NCBI GenBank assembly: GCA_031287505.1
Contig: JAITSW010000030.1
Span: 1-7,298, forward strand
Reading direction: 5' to 3'
Source of the DNA: Propionibacteriaceae bacterium
GTDB taxonomy: Bacteria > Actinomycetota > Actinomycetes > Propionibacteriales > Propionibacteriaceae
Length of the DNA: 7,298 nucleotides
Below are positions 1 to 6,790 of this stretch, in pieces (the first letter of the stretch is position 1; each line of letters opens with the position of its first letter). A program made the translations under genes and the position numbers. The notes beneath the pieces are model-generated. The model was not told the DNA's origin and made no database searches. It was given only the letters and a program-made list of their open reading frames with translations.

Positions 1-880
1 CGGCTATCAGCAAAGACGCTGTTTCTTGGTAGGCGCGCATAACCGCCACCTCCCGCGTGTGTGGATAGGGAGCTCGCAGTCCAGCGTAGGAATCATTCCC
101 ATCATCAAATATGCTCACCAAGCCCAGATTCTCCACCGGGGCGAATACCGCAGCTTTGGTGCCAAGCACCAGGGAAACAGCACCACGCCTGGCTGCCAGA
201 AAGGCGCGATAGCGCGCTGCCGGCCCAGCCTCGGCGCTAAGACAGACAAAACTCCCCTTCCCAAAGCGCGCCGCGGCCAAAGCTGCCAAGGCATCCAGAG
301 TCTTCTTATCAGGCACCAGCAGCAATGCGCCGCGGCCAGAGGCAAGAGCGACTTCGGCGGCCTCCAACACCCCTCTCATCCAATCCCCAAGTGCTGCCGA
401 GCTGGGAACTATCTGCCAGGCAGATCTGGGATGCTCGCCGGCGGCCAAGGCCTCTAGATATGGCTGGCCCAATGGGTAGGCGGGTAAGACTTCAGGCGGC
501 GTCCCGAGAATGGGCTTGGGATACTCGATAGGATTGCTTTTCTCGGTGGTCGCATGCCGAGGCGGCACTGCAAGCCGCAGCACGTCAGCCAGCGTCCCGG
601 CATAATAATCTGCGACCGAGCGTGCCAGGCTGGCAACCGACGGAGCTAGAACTGACTCTGGCGAGACCACCTTTGAAATAGGCGACAACCCGTTTCTGGG
701 TAATTCCCGAACTAAATCGAGGACGAAACCAAAGCGCAGCTGACCCGCAAAACGAACTTTCACCCGCACCCCGACGCTCATGTCGGCAGCCTCTGGGCCA
801 TCGGCCAAGTAGTCAAAGGCGCGGTCAAGATGTGGTAGCGGCAGGTCTACCGCCACCTTCGCAATCTGCACCTTTTCCAT
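1..880 (-). CDS. priA: Primosomal protein N' (PriA), actinobacterial helicase-deficient type; 5' part only, cut by window edge
   Basis: The first 293 codons are visible; the gene runs off the left edge. PriA acts in restart of stalled replication forks. The N-terminus (residues 5-60, with VAVDLPLPHLDR and VRFAGQ...GFVL) matches the 3'-DNA-end-binding domain of PriA. The family's ATPase motifs are missing: where Walker A (GVTGSGKT) is expected the protein reads VPSSAALGDW (about residues 158-167), and the DEAH-type motif is DDGND (residues 259-263). From family knowledge, actinobacterial PriA proteins commonly lack helicase motifs, so this is probably a structural restart factor rather than decay; the frame is open throughout. 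The start is uncertain: ATG at 880 has GGAG (882-885) only 1 base away, while GTG at 871 sits 10 bases from it. It follows metK by 45 bases and lies in the same frame as metK's stop, so it is probably the last gene of this operon segment. Confidence 0.9.
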   Translation of the reverse strand, partial: MEKVQIAKVAVDLPLPHLDRAFDYLADGPEAADMSVGVRVKVRFAGQLRFGFVLDLVRELPRNGLSPISKVVSPESVLAPSVASLARSVADYYAGTLADVLRLAVPPRHATTEKSNPIEYPKPILGTPPEVLPAYPLGQPYLEALAAGEHPRSAWQIVPSSAALGDWMRGVLEAAEVALASGRGALLLVPDKKTLDALAALAAARFGKGSFVCLSAEAGPAARYRAFLAARRGAVSLVLGTKAAVFAPVENLGLVSIFDDGNDSYAGLRAPYPHTREVAVMRAYQETASLLIA

Positions 881-925
881 GCTCCAAGCATAGGCGGGGG
901 CAATGACATTTTTTAATGCTTCGAT

Positions 926-2116
926 TCAGCCCTTGACGGCATTTGCCAGAGCGTCGGCATGGTCGGTGCGCTCCCAGGTGAACTCGGGTAGCAACCGGCC
1001 AAAGTGGCCATAGTTCGTCGTCAAGGCATAAATAGGGCGAATCAAATCAAGATCTCGGATGATCGCGGCGGGACGAAGATCGAAAACCTCAAAGACTGCG
1101 GTTTTGATCTGTTCCACCGGGACTCTGGCAGTCCCAAAGCAATCGACATGGAATCCGACGGGGTGAGCCCGGCCAATGGCATAGGCAACCTGAAGTTCGC
1201 AAGCGTCGGCTAAACCGGCAGCCACGATGTTCTTGGCGACCCAGCGCATGGCATATGCGGCGGAGCGGTCGACCTTGGACGGATCTTTGCCGGAGAATGC
1301 CCCACCGCCATGGCGGGCCGAACCGCCATAGGTGTCGACGATTATCTTCCGCCCGGTAACACCGGCGTCACCCATAGGACCACCCACAACAAACTTCCCA
1401 GTGGGATTCACATAGGTCTTTAGGCCTGTCGAGTCGATGTCGTAACCTGCCAGCACTGGTTTGATTACTTCGGCAAACACGGCGGGCGTCACATCGGCGA
1501 CCACATCCGCGTCAGCCCGATGCTGTGAGGAAACCACAACGGTATCGATGCGAACCGGCCTCAGGCCGTCATACTCGACGCTCACCTGTGTTTTACCGTC
1601 GGGAAGCAGGAAATCTACCGCCCCCATTTTGCGCACCTGGGTGAGCCGTTCGCTCATCCGATGCGCAATATCTATCGGCAGCGGCATCAGCGAGGGAGTC
1701 TCATTGCAGGCATAGCCAAACATCAGACCCTGGTCGCCGGCACCTTGCAGATCTAGTCTGTCCACAGAGCCTTCAGCCCATTGCTCATAAGCGCGCTCCA
1801 CACCCTGCGCGATATCTGGAGATTGCACCCCGATGGATACCAAGACGCCGCATGAGCTTCCGTCGAAACTCTTCTCAGAGGAGTCATAGCCAATTTCCAG
1901 GATGCGCTCGCGAACAATCTGCGCCACATCGGCATATGACTCAGTCGTCACTTCGCCAGCCACAACGACGGTGCCGGTGGTGACCAGAGTTTCAATAGCC
2001 ACCCGAGATCTGGGATCGTCGCGCAACATCGCATCCAAAACATGATCAGAGATGGAATCTGCAACCTTGTCTGGGTGGCCTTCGGTAACTGATTCAGACG
2101 TAAACAAACGCGTCAC
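926..2116 (-). CDS. metK: S-adenosylmethionine synthase (methionine adenosyltransferase)
   Basis: Makes S-adenosylmethionine from ATP and methionine in the cytoplasm, supplying methyl groups. With the chosen start the protein has 396 residues, normal for bacterial MetK. Visible motifs are GHPDK (13-17, with the ATP-site His14 and Asp16), [12 protein letters not shown] (125-136, family signature 1), GGGAFSGKD (270-278, the phosphate-binding P-loop and signature 2) and NYGHFGR near the C-terminus (368-374). All key residues look intact. I chose the GTG at 2116 because AGGAG (2124-2128) is exactly 7 bases upstream and the protein then begins [10 protein letters not shown], as in the family. A GTG at 2122 is too close to that site, and a longer reading to 2182 would overlap coaBC. 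The gap to the coaBC stop is 22 bases, consistent with one transcript. No SAM riboswitch is visible in that gap. Confidence 0.97.
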   Translation of the reverse strand: MTRLFTSESVTEGHPDKVADSISDHVLDAMLRDDPRSRVAIETLVTTGTVVVAGEVTTESYADVAQIVRERILEIGYDSSEKSFDGSSCGVLVSIGVQSPDIAQGVERAYEQWAEGSVDRLDLQGAGDQGLMFGYACNETPSLMPLPIDIAHRMSERLTQVRKMGAVDFLLPDGKTQVSVEYDGLRPVRIDTVVVSSQHRADADVVADVTPAVFAEVIKPVLAGYDIDSTGLKTYVNPTGKFVVGGPMGDAGVTGRKIIVDTYGGSARHGGGAFSGKDPSKVDRSAAYAMRWVAKNIVAAGLADACELQVAYAIGRAHPVGFHVDCFGTARVPVEQIKTAVFEVFDLRPAAIIRDLDLIRPIYALTTNYGHFGRLLPEFTWERTDHADALANAVKG

Positions 2117-2123
2117 GCACACG

Positions 2124-2128
2124 CTCCT
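2124..2128 (-). promoter_or_regulatory. metK ribosome binding site
   Basis: AGGAG lies 7 bases before the GTG at 2116 and only 1 base before the alternative GTG at 2122. This decides the metK start in favour of 2116. Confidence 0.8.
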
Positions 2129-2138
2129 AACCGCAGGC

Positions 2139-3347
2139 CTAGACTTCTTTGAGGGCATCAAGGATACGGTGTGCCACCACATCTTTTGACGACGACACCC
2201 GATTCAACACACCTTCGGCACCGAGTATCCAGACACTATTGCTATCGGAGCCAAAGGTCTTGCCGCCGCCCACATCGTTCACGACCAACAGTTGGCAGCC
2301 CTTTCGGGTCAGCTTCGCCGTTCCCAACTCAACCAGCTCATCTTCAGAACTCGCCGTCTCGGCGGCGAATCCGACGATGATCTGACCTGGTGGGCGATTA
2401 GCGCTTAGCTCTCGCAAGACGTCGGTGGTTTGCACCAGCTCAAGGCAGAGCCCTTTCGAACCGTTCTTCTTGATTTTGGAATCTGCAGTTGCGGACGGGG
2501 TGAAATCGGCGACAGCCGCAGCCATAATCACAACATCTGCCATCCCCGCCAAAGAGAAGGCGGCATCAGCTAGCTCCGCTGTGGAACGAACGGCCACATG
2601 CTCGACTCCAGCGGGGATTTCGACTTGAAGATTTGCGCCGATAAGCGTGACGTCCGCCCCGCGGATTTTTGCCGCCCGGGCGAGCGAAACGCCCATTTTC
2701 CCCGACGACGAGTTCGCCAGAAATCGTACTGGGTCTATGGCTTCCCGGGTGCCGCCCGCACTGACTATAACCCGTTTACCCGACAGGTCAAGACTGCCGC
2801 ATGAAGCTGCCAAGCCGGGGTCTTGCAGTAGGGCGAAGGCGGTGGCGGCAATATCTTCCGGCTCCGGCATCCGGCCAGGGCCGGAATCTGAGCCGGCCAA
2901 TCGGCCAGCCGCCGGCTCAATGACGACCGCTCCCCGCGAGCGCAACAACTCAACCGAGTGTCGGGTGGCGGCGTGAATCCACATTTGAGTGTGCATAGCC
3001 GGGGCGAGCACCACCGGACAGGCGGCCATCAACAGGACGTTTGTGAGCAGGTCATCTGCTCGTCCGCCAGCTGCCCGTGCTAGCAGATCTGCCGTTGCCG
3101 GGGCAACCACAATGAGATCCGCCTGGGTGCCCAAATGCACATGCGGCACGGATGGAATGTCTTCAAAAACGGAAGCGTGAACCGGGTGGCCCGAGAGAGC
3201 CTCCCAAGTTGCCTTACCAACAAACTGCAGGGCGTTTTCGGTGGGGACGACCCGGACTTCGTGGCCGGCCTTGGCAAACAGCCGCACCAACTGGCAGGCC
3301 TTATAAGCCGCAATTCCCCCGGCAACTCCCAGCAGGATGCGGCTCAT
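2139..3347 (-). CDS. coaBC: Bifunctional phosphopantothenoylcysteine decarboxylase / phosphopantothenate-cysteine ligase
   Basis: Catalyses two successive steps of coenzyme A synthesis: CTP-dependent joining of cysteine to 4'-phosphopantothenate, then FMN-dependent decarboxylation. It has 402 residues, the usual length. The N-terminal flavoprotein (CoaC) domain spans about 1-180: [11 protein letters not shown] near the start, the probable catalytic His69 in [14 protein letters not shown] (82-90) and PAMHTQMW (116-123). The C-terminal CoaB domain spans about 190-402: [14 protein letters not shown] (195-208), the SSSGKMG loop (213-219), AAAVADF (276-282) and the KIKK lysines (291-294). His119 stands where E. 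coli has Asn125, and the clamp that carries Cys158 in E. coli reads [12 protein letters not shown] here; I recall both as usual in actinobacterial CoaBC. The ATG start lies 8 bases after the rpoZ stop with no clear ribosome binding site, so translation is probably coupled to rpoZ. Confidence 0.97.
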   Translation of the reverse strand: MSRILLGVAGGIAAYKACQLVRLFAKAGHEVRVVPTENALQFVGKATWEALSGHPVHASVFEDIPSVPHVHLGTQADLIVVAPATADLLARAAGGRADDLLTNVLLMAACPVVLAPAMHTQMWIHAATRHSVELLRSRGAVVIEPAAGRLAGSDSGPGRMPEPEDIAATAFALLQDPGLAASCGSLDLSGKRVIVSAGGTREAIDPVRFLANSSSGKMGVSLARAAKIRGADVTLIGANLQVEIPAGVEHVAVRSTAELADAAFSLAGMADVVIMAAAVADFTPSATADSKIKKNGSKGLCLELVQTTDVLRELSANRPPGQIIVGFAAETASSEDELVELGTAKLTRKGCQLLVVNDVGGGKTFGSDSNSVWILGAEGVLNRVSSSKDVVAHRILDALKEV

Positions 3348-3355
3348 AAACAGGC

Positions 3356-3784
3356 TCAGGCGAGTTCGTCGCCAATAGCACCACCATCGATGAAGTCAAC
3401 GTCAGGGGTGAAATCGGCGACATCGGAGGTGAAATCGGCGACATCGGAGGTGAAATCAGTGCCGTCGGCAAAATTCAAAGTGAAATCCGGGTGTGCCTCA
3501 GCAGCGCTGCGAGCAGCTGCTTCTGCTTCCGGATCAATCTGGGTGAACTGCAAGACGCCGGCGTCAACCTCGCGTAGGGCAATCGAAAGCGGCTTTTCTT
3601 GATGATCGACCTCGATTAACGGGCCGACGTTCTCAAGAAGGCCTTCGCCGAGTTGAGAGTAGTAGGCGTTTATCTGGCGAGCCCGCTTGGCCGCAAAAAG
3701 CACTAAGCGATACTTGGAATCAACTCGCTCCAGCAAATCATCGATTGGGGGATTAGTGATGCCTTCGGGAACCTGTGTGCTCAA
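3356..3784 (-). CDS. rpoZ: DNA-directed RNA polymerase omega subunit with an acidic repeat tail
   Basis: Omega helps fold and assemble the beta' subunit of RNA polymerase. The core (about residues 6-78) is typical of actinobacteria: [19 protein letters not shown], then [21 protein letters not shown] and [11 protein letters not shown]. The protein is 142 residues, longer than the roughly 85-110 usual for the family. The extra C-terminal part (about 84-142) is rich in Ala and Asp, has no Lys or Arg after Arg92, and contains DFTSDVA twice in tandem (110-116, 117-123) followed by DFTPDV (124-129); DFT also occurs at 100-102. It is probably disordered. The start is TTG at 3784, supported by AGAGG (3790-3794) 5 bases upstream and by the family N-terminus. 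It lies 40 bases after gmk and 8 before coaBC. The function of the tail is unknown. Confidence 0.95.
   Translation of the reverse strand: MSTQVPEGITNPPIDDLLERVDSKYRLVLFAAKRARQINAYYSQLGEGLLENVGPLIEVDHQEKPLSIALREVDAGVLQFTQIDPEAEAAARSAAEAHPDFTLNFADGTDFTSDVADFTSDVADFTPDVDFIDGGAIGDELA
3408..3470 (-). repeat. 21-bp tandem repeat in the 3' end of rpoZ (two exact copies, one degenerate)
   Basis: On the plus strand gtgaaatcggcgacatcgg begins a 21-base unit at 3408-3428, repeated exactly at 3429-3449. A degenerate third copy lies at 3450-3470, and a further gtgaaatc occurs at 3480. The unit is a multiple of three, so copy-number change would keep the rpoZ frame. It encodes the DFTSDVA repeats of the omega tail. 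Confidence 0.9.
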
Positions 3785-3789
3785 AATAA

Positions 3790-3794
3790 CCTCT
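3790..3794 (-). promoter_or_regulatory. rpoZ ribosome binding site
   Basis: AGAGG lies 5 bases before the TTG at 3784. It supports the non-ATG start, which also gives the family-typical N-terminus. Confidence 0.65.
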
Positions 3795-3824
3795 GTCTTT
3801 ACACCTAAACTCTCGCAGCCAAAG

Positions 3825-4397
3825 TTAACGCTGCAAGCCGATCAAGTCTACCAACTGAGCAAGCGCAGTGTCTAAATCATCGTTGACGATGGAGTGTTCA
3901 AACTCTCCAGCTGCCGCCAATTCGCCTTTTGCCGTTGCCAATCTACGCTCTATTTCAGCATTCGACTCGGTAGCACGTCGAGCTAACCGCTCTAGCAGAG
4001 CTTGCCAGCTAGGCGGGTTCACAAAGACGAATCTCGCCCCTGGCAGATGCTTGCGAATCTGCCTCGCCCCCTGCAGGTCTATCTCCAAGATTACCTTGCG
4101 CCCTGCGTCACGGGCTTGAAAGACGGGCTGGGCCGGGGTGCCATATCTTGCGGCACCGTGAACCTGAGCCCATTCCAATAAGCCATCGCCCGCAATCAAT
4201 TCATCGAATTCGCGTTCAGATACGAAGTGGTAGTGAACGCCGTCTATCTCGCCTTCGCGCGGTGCCCTAGAAGTGACGGAGACGGAAACCCAGACTTGGG
4301 GAAAATTCTCCTGAAGGCGCTTGACCAGCGTGCCCTTGCCGACAGCACTTGGACCGCTAATTACAGTCACATCTCCCAGTGGCAAATTATTGGACAC
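3825..4397 (-). CDS. gmk: Guanylate kinase
   Basis: Phosphorylates GMP (and dGMP) to GDP with ATP, an essential step of purine nucleotide supply. The protein has 190 residues, normal for the family. The Walker A P-loop is GPSAVGKGT (15-23). The GMP-binding guanylate kinase signature runs from Thr42 to Val59 ([12 protein letters not shown]...YHF), followed by LLEWAQVHG and RYGTP in the lid/GMP region and EIDLQGARQ near the middle. The start is GTG at 4397, the earliest possible in this frame because an in-frame TAA lies 12 bases upstream. The gap to the mihF stop is only 15 bases and holds no clear ribosome binding site, so translation may depend on ribosomes finishing mihF. The gmk-rpoZ-coaBC order downstream is common in actinobacteria and other bacteria. 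Confidence 0.97.
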   Translation of the reverse strand: MSNNLPLGDVTVISGPSAVGKGTLVKRLQENFPQVWVSVSVTSRAPREGEIDGVHYHFVSEREFDELIAGDGLLEWAQVHGAARYGTPAQPVFQARDAGRKVILEIDLQGARQIRKHLPGARFVFVNPPSWQALLERLARRATESNAEIERRLATAKGELAAAGEFEHSIVNDDLDTALAQLVDLIGLQR

Positions 4398-4412
4398 CCG
4401 ACGAGTTTAGCG

Positions 4413-4724
4413 TCACTGCGGAAATTCCGTGCGCAAGGCCTCCAGTTGATGCTTGCCTAAACCGCGAATACGCCTGCTCGGCGCGATGGTGTGTCGCTCC
4501 ATCAAGGCAACCGCCCGCTTTTCCCCTACCCTTGGCATAGTGCGCAATAGCGAAGTGACCTTCATGCGAGACAGGACTTCATCTTTACGCGCAATCTCAA
4601 GTGCCTCGCCGAATACAAGTTCACCGCAGCGCAGACGCTGTTTGAACACAGCACGCTTATGCCTTGCTTGCGCCGCAGCTTTGCGTGATTGCTCCAATTG
4701 CTCCGCACTCAAATGTGGAATCAA
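4413..4724 (-). CDS. mihF: Integration host factor, actinobacterial type (mIHF)
   Basis: A small basic DNA-binding nucleoid protein found only in actinobacteria and unrelated to the IHF alpha/beta pair of E. coli. In mycobacteria and Streptomyces it affects nucleoid structure, and it supports phage L5 integration in mycobacteria. The 103 residues fit the family: a basic N-terminal helix (about 6-32, many Arg/Lys) and a C-terminal helix-two-turn-helix domain with DEVLSRMKVTSLLRTMPRVG (48-67), then APSRRIRGLGKHQLEAL (81-97). The start is read as TTG at 4724 because AGGGGG (4731-4736) is 6 bases upstream and the protein then begins MIPHLSAEQ, like LTPEQ in relatives. An ATG at 4729 is in another frame and meets TGA after one more codon. 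The gene is preceded by its own promoter candidate and is the first gene of the mihF-gmk-rpoZ-coaBC-metK-priA group. Confidence 0.93.
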   Translation of the reverse strand: MIPHLSAEQLEQSRKAAAQARHKRAVFKQRLRCGELVFGEALEIARKDEVLSRMKVTSLLRTMPRVGEKRAVALMERHTIAPSRRIRGLGKHQLEALRTEFPQ

Positions 4725-4730
4725 CCCATG

Positions 4731-4736
4731 CCCCCT
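4731..4736 (-). promoter_or_regulatory. mihF ribosome binding site
   Basis: AGGGGG lies 6 bases before the TTG start of mihF. It is only 1 base from the out-of-frame ATG at 4729, which argues against use of that ATG. Confidence 0.7.
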
Positions 4737-4744
4737 TTTCCCAC

Positions 4745-4760
4745 AGCCAGTGCACTGGCT
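4745..4760 (-). promoter_or_regulatory. Perfect 16-bp palindrome at the predicted mihF transcription start (operator or leader hairpin)
   Basis: AGCCAGTGCACTGGCT is its own reverse complement. It begins 3 bases after the -10 candidate, at about +1, and ends 8 bases before the ribosome binding site. As DNA it could bind a dimeric regulator that blocks initiation. As RNA it could fold into a 6-bp stem with a UGCA loop at the 5' end of the mRNA. Which of these applies, and the binding factor, are not known from the sequence. Confidence 0.55.
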
Positions 4761-4763
4761 TAA

Positions 4764-4792
4764 CTTATAACAAATCTCATAAATCTCATGAA
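4764..4792 (-). promoter_or_regulatory. Promoter candidate for the mihF-gmk-rpoZ-coaBC-metK-priA operon
   Basis: The -10 candidate is TATAAG (4764-4769, five of six consensus bases), preceded by an extended -10 TGT (4770-4772). The -35 candidate TTCATG (4787-4792) is weak at 17 bases spacing. It sits in the only long, AT-rich gap of the window, just upstream of mihF, so position supports it. The start of transcription is inferred at about 4758-4761. It was judged by eye only. Confidence 0.5.
4772..4789 (-). repeat. Tandem 9-bp direct repeat between the -35 and -10 candidates
   Basis: On the minus strand ATGAGATTT occurs twice head to tail (plus strand aaatctcat at 4772-4780 and 4781-4789). 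The pair fills most of the promoter spacer, so it may be a binding site or a chance duplication. Confidence 0.6.
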
Positions 4793-4866
4793 CACCTAAA
4801 GCTCAAATATCATTCTTACGCTTAGTATTGCCTTACCCAAACCACCCGGAACTAAAGTACCAGTTC

Positions 4867-5667
4867 TTAACAGATCGCGCTTAGACTTCCAACTAATTTA
4901 TCTCGATCCGGGCCGGCAGCCAGAACTGATCGGCCCACCATGGGTAGAACCTGCCCGAACGCAGCTCCGAAAGTATCTGGCAGATTCGAAATCTTGCCTC
5001 CTTGGGCACCAATTCCCGGTGCCAGAATCGAGCCGCCAAAGAAACTCAGATCGAGTTGCAAATCGGGAATTGTCGCCCCAATCACCAATCCGACAACGTC
5101 TTGGCGATACTGCGAATTTGTTTTGGCGGCTCCATCCACAATTCCTTGGGCTACCGAATATAACCCCTTGTGAGCAAGCTGAATCGCTTCTCCTTCCGGG
5201 TTAGAAGTGCGGGCTAAAACATATATTCCGCGACCATTCGCATAGGCCTTTTCAAAAGCCGGCGCCAGGGATTCATAACCAAGAAATGGCGAAAGGGTAA
5301 TTGCATCGGCGGACAGCGGCGAGTCGTCAGACAAATAAGCTGCGGCATAGGCCCGCATGGTTGAGCCGATGTCCCCTCTTTTGACGTCTAAAATGCTCAG
5401 TGCCCCCGCTCCCGAGATATCTTGCAAAACTCTCTCCAATGCGGCGATTCCCGCCGATCCAAAACATTCGAAAAAGGCAGATTGGGGCTTGAAGACGGCG
5501 ACGTGGGAGCCGAGAACCTCCACAACTCCTCTCGAAAATGCCTCCAGTCCTTGCGAGTTTGCCGCCAAGCCCCACCGGTCAAGCAATGCCGGATGGGGGT
5601 CTATACCCACACATATGCCCTTGCGAATCGCCACCAGTTCTCTTAGCCGTTGGGCATAGGGCTTCAT
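4867..5667 (-). CDS. pyrF: Orotidine-5'-phosphate decarboxylase (type 2 subfamily)
   Basis: Last step of de novo UMP synthesis: removes CO2 from orotidine 5'-monophosphate. The 266-residue protein has the longer architecture of the type 2 subfamily found in actinobacteria, a single TIM barrel. Key motifs are VGIDPHP (20-26, Asp23), FKPQSAFFE (59-67), the catalytic DVKRGDIGST (94-103, with Lys96 and Asp99), TLSPFLGYES (124-133), RTSNPEG (153-159) and LAPGIGAQGG (215-224) with a phosphate-binding GRS at 245-247. The ATG start is separated from the pyrD stop by a single base (TGAAATG), and AAGGTG inside the end of pyrD (5675-5680) is 7 bases upstream, so the two genes are probably translationally coupled. 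The C-terminus looks complete. After its stop come 142 bases without a gene before mihF. Confidence 0.97.
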   Translation of the reverse strand: MKPYAQRLRELVAIRKGICVGIDPHPALLDRWGLAANSQGLEAFSRGVVEVLGSHVAVFKPQSAFFECFGSAGIAALERVLQDISGAGALSILDVKRGDIGSTMRAYAAAYLSDDSPLSADAITLSPFLGYESLAPAFEKAYANGRGIYVLARTSNPEGEAIQLAHKGLYSVAQGIVDGAAKTNSQYRQDVVGLVIGATIPDLQLDLSFFGGSILAPGIGAQGGKISNLPDTFGAAFGQVLPMVGRSVLAAGPDRDKLVGSLSAIC

Positions 5668-5668
5668 T

Positions 5669-6790
5669 TCAGATCACCTTCGATTGTTTGGAAAGCCCAG
5701 TTCGATGTAGGTCAAAAGCGTTGATCTTGACTGCCAAAGCCGGGCCTGAGTAGATAAAACCGGTATAGAGCTGCACCAGAGAAGCACCTACGTCAAAGAG
5801 GGCAAGGGCGTCATTGGGAGTCATCACGCCACCACAACCGATAACCGGCAACGATGTGTGAGCCGTCACATACCCAACGACCTCGCGGGCTCTACGCGCG
5901 AGTGGGCGGCCAGAGAGCCCGCCAGTTTGGGCGGCCACAGGCCTTTCGAAGCGTTTGATTCCATCGCGGCTCAAGGTGGTATTCGTGGCAATAACGCCAC
6001 TGATACCGGTGGTTTCACAGGTGGTCAAAATCGCGTCTATGGCGGGCCAATTCAAATCTGGGGCGATTTTCACAAACAGCGGAACGGGATTCACCCGATG
6101 CCGAACGCCAAGATTTGCGGCCAGCGTCGTCAACTCGGTGGCCAGCTCTGCGAGAGCAGATTCGCTTTGAAGTTTGCGTAGGTTCGGCGTGTTGGGGCTG
6201 GAAACATTGATAGCCACGTAGTCAGCATGGGGAACCACAGCCGTGAGCGCGCTCAGATAGTCTTCAATGGCAGCCTCTAGGGGCACCTTCTTGGTCTTTC
6301 CGATGGAGATCCCGATCGGGATGCCGGCGGCGTTGTTGCCGCGGTACACTCCGGCTGCCGCCAGTGTTTTGGCCAGCGCCGCAGCACCGTCGTTATTAAA
6401 GCCCATCCGGTTGATGAGCGCCTTAGAGGACGGCAGACGAAAGACCCTTGGACGATCGTTGCCTTTTTGGGCCTGCCCGGTAACTGTGCCAACCTCGGCA
6501 AAGCCAAAACCCAAAGGCGCCCAAGCCTTAACCGCATGACCGTCTTTATCCATTCCAGCAGCCAAGCCCACCCGGTTGGGGAAATCAATGCCCGCCACCG
6601 TGGTGGGACGTCCCTGTGGGGAAATGAGGAATTTTAGCGCCGTGCGGGCAACCGCGGAAAAAGCCGGGGCAGCCAAAACGCGAATCATCTGCTCGTGGAT
6701 CATCTCCGGGTCACCGTGAAAAGAGCGGAACAAAATCGGACGCAGCAACCGGGTGTAGCCACCTGAGACAACCTTGGTGCGAATACTCAT
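5669..6790 (-). CDS. pyrD: Dihydroorotate dehydrogenase, quinone-dependent (class 2)
   Basis: Oxidises dihydroorotate to orotate and passes electrons through FMN to membrane quinones; fourth step of UMP synthesis. It has 373 residues with the class 2 layout: an N-terminal amphipathic, membrane-associating segment (about 10-40, YTRLLRPILFRSF), then the FMN barrel. Motifs are VGLAAGMDKDG (74-84), AEVGTVT (98-104), NRMGFNNDG (127-135), INVSSPNTPNLR (194-205, with Ser198 as catalytic base, typical of class 2, where class 1 has Cys), KIAPDL (241-246), ATNTT (268-272), GGLSGRPL (290-297), GCGGV (318-322) and LVQLYTGFIYSGP (338-350). Its ATG overlaps the carB stop (ATGA, 6787-6790), and no good ribosome binding site is seen, so it relies on coupling with carB. 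No pyrK-like partner is present, as expected for this class. Confidence 0.97.
   Translation of the reverse strand: MSIRTKVVSGGYTRLLRPILFRSFHGDPEMIHEQMIRVLAAPAFSAVARTALKFLISPQGRPTTVAGIDFPNRVGLAAGMDKDGHAVKAWAPLGFGFAEVGTVTGQAQKGNDRPRVFRLPSSKALINRMGFNNDGAAALAKTLAAAGVYRGNNAAGIPIGISIGKTKKVPLEAAIEDYLSALTAVVPHADYVAINVSSPNTPNLRKLQSESALAELATELTTLAANLGVRHRVNPVPLFVKIAPDLNWPAIDAILTTCETTGISGVIATNTTLSRDGIKRFERPVAAQTGGLSGRPLARRAREVVGYVTAHTSLPVIGCGGVMTPNDALALFDVGASLVQLYTGFIYSGPALAVKINAFDLHRTGLSKQSKVI

Noticed and set aside
26..531. Plus-strand open frames opposite priA
   Set aside because: They are shadows of a coding region with conserved PriA sequence; the translations are rich in Arg, Pro and Ser and match no family I know.
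886..921. Inverted repeat AAGCAT/ATGCTT between metK and priA
   Set aside because: Six-base arms with a 24-base loop are expected by chance, and there is no T-run or known motif.
2117..2182. Longer metK reading starting at 2182
   Set aside because: It overlaps the end of coaBC, adds residues not found in the family, and the AGGAG site points to the GTG at 2116.
3135..3602. Plus-strand open frame with repeated VKSATSE residues
   Set aside because: It is the antisense shadow of the rpoZ repeat and the coaBC start; no ribosome binding site, and both opposite genes are firmly identified.
4849..4866. Hairpin GAACT...AGTTC just after the pyrF stop as a terminator
   Set aside because: The stem is only 5 pairs and AT-rich, and no T-run follows, so intrinsic termination is unlikely.
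4725..4866. Small RNA or riboswitch in the pyrF-mihF gap
   Set aside because: Apart from the short palindrome I see no conserved riboswitch-like folding or terminator pair.
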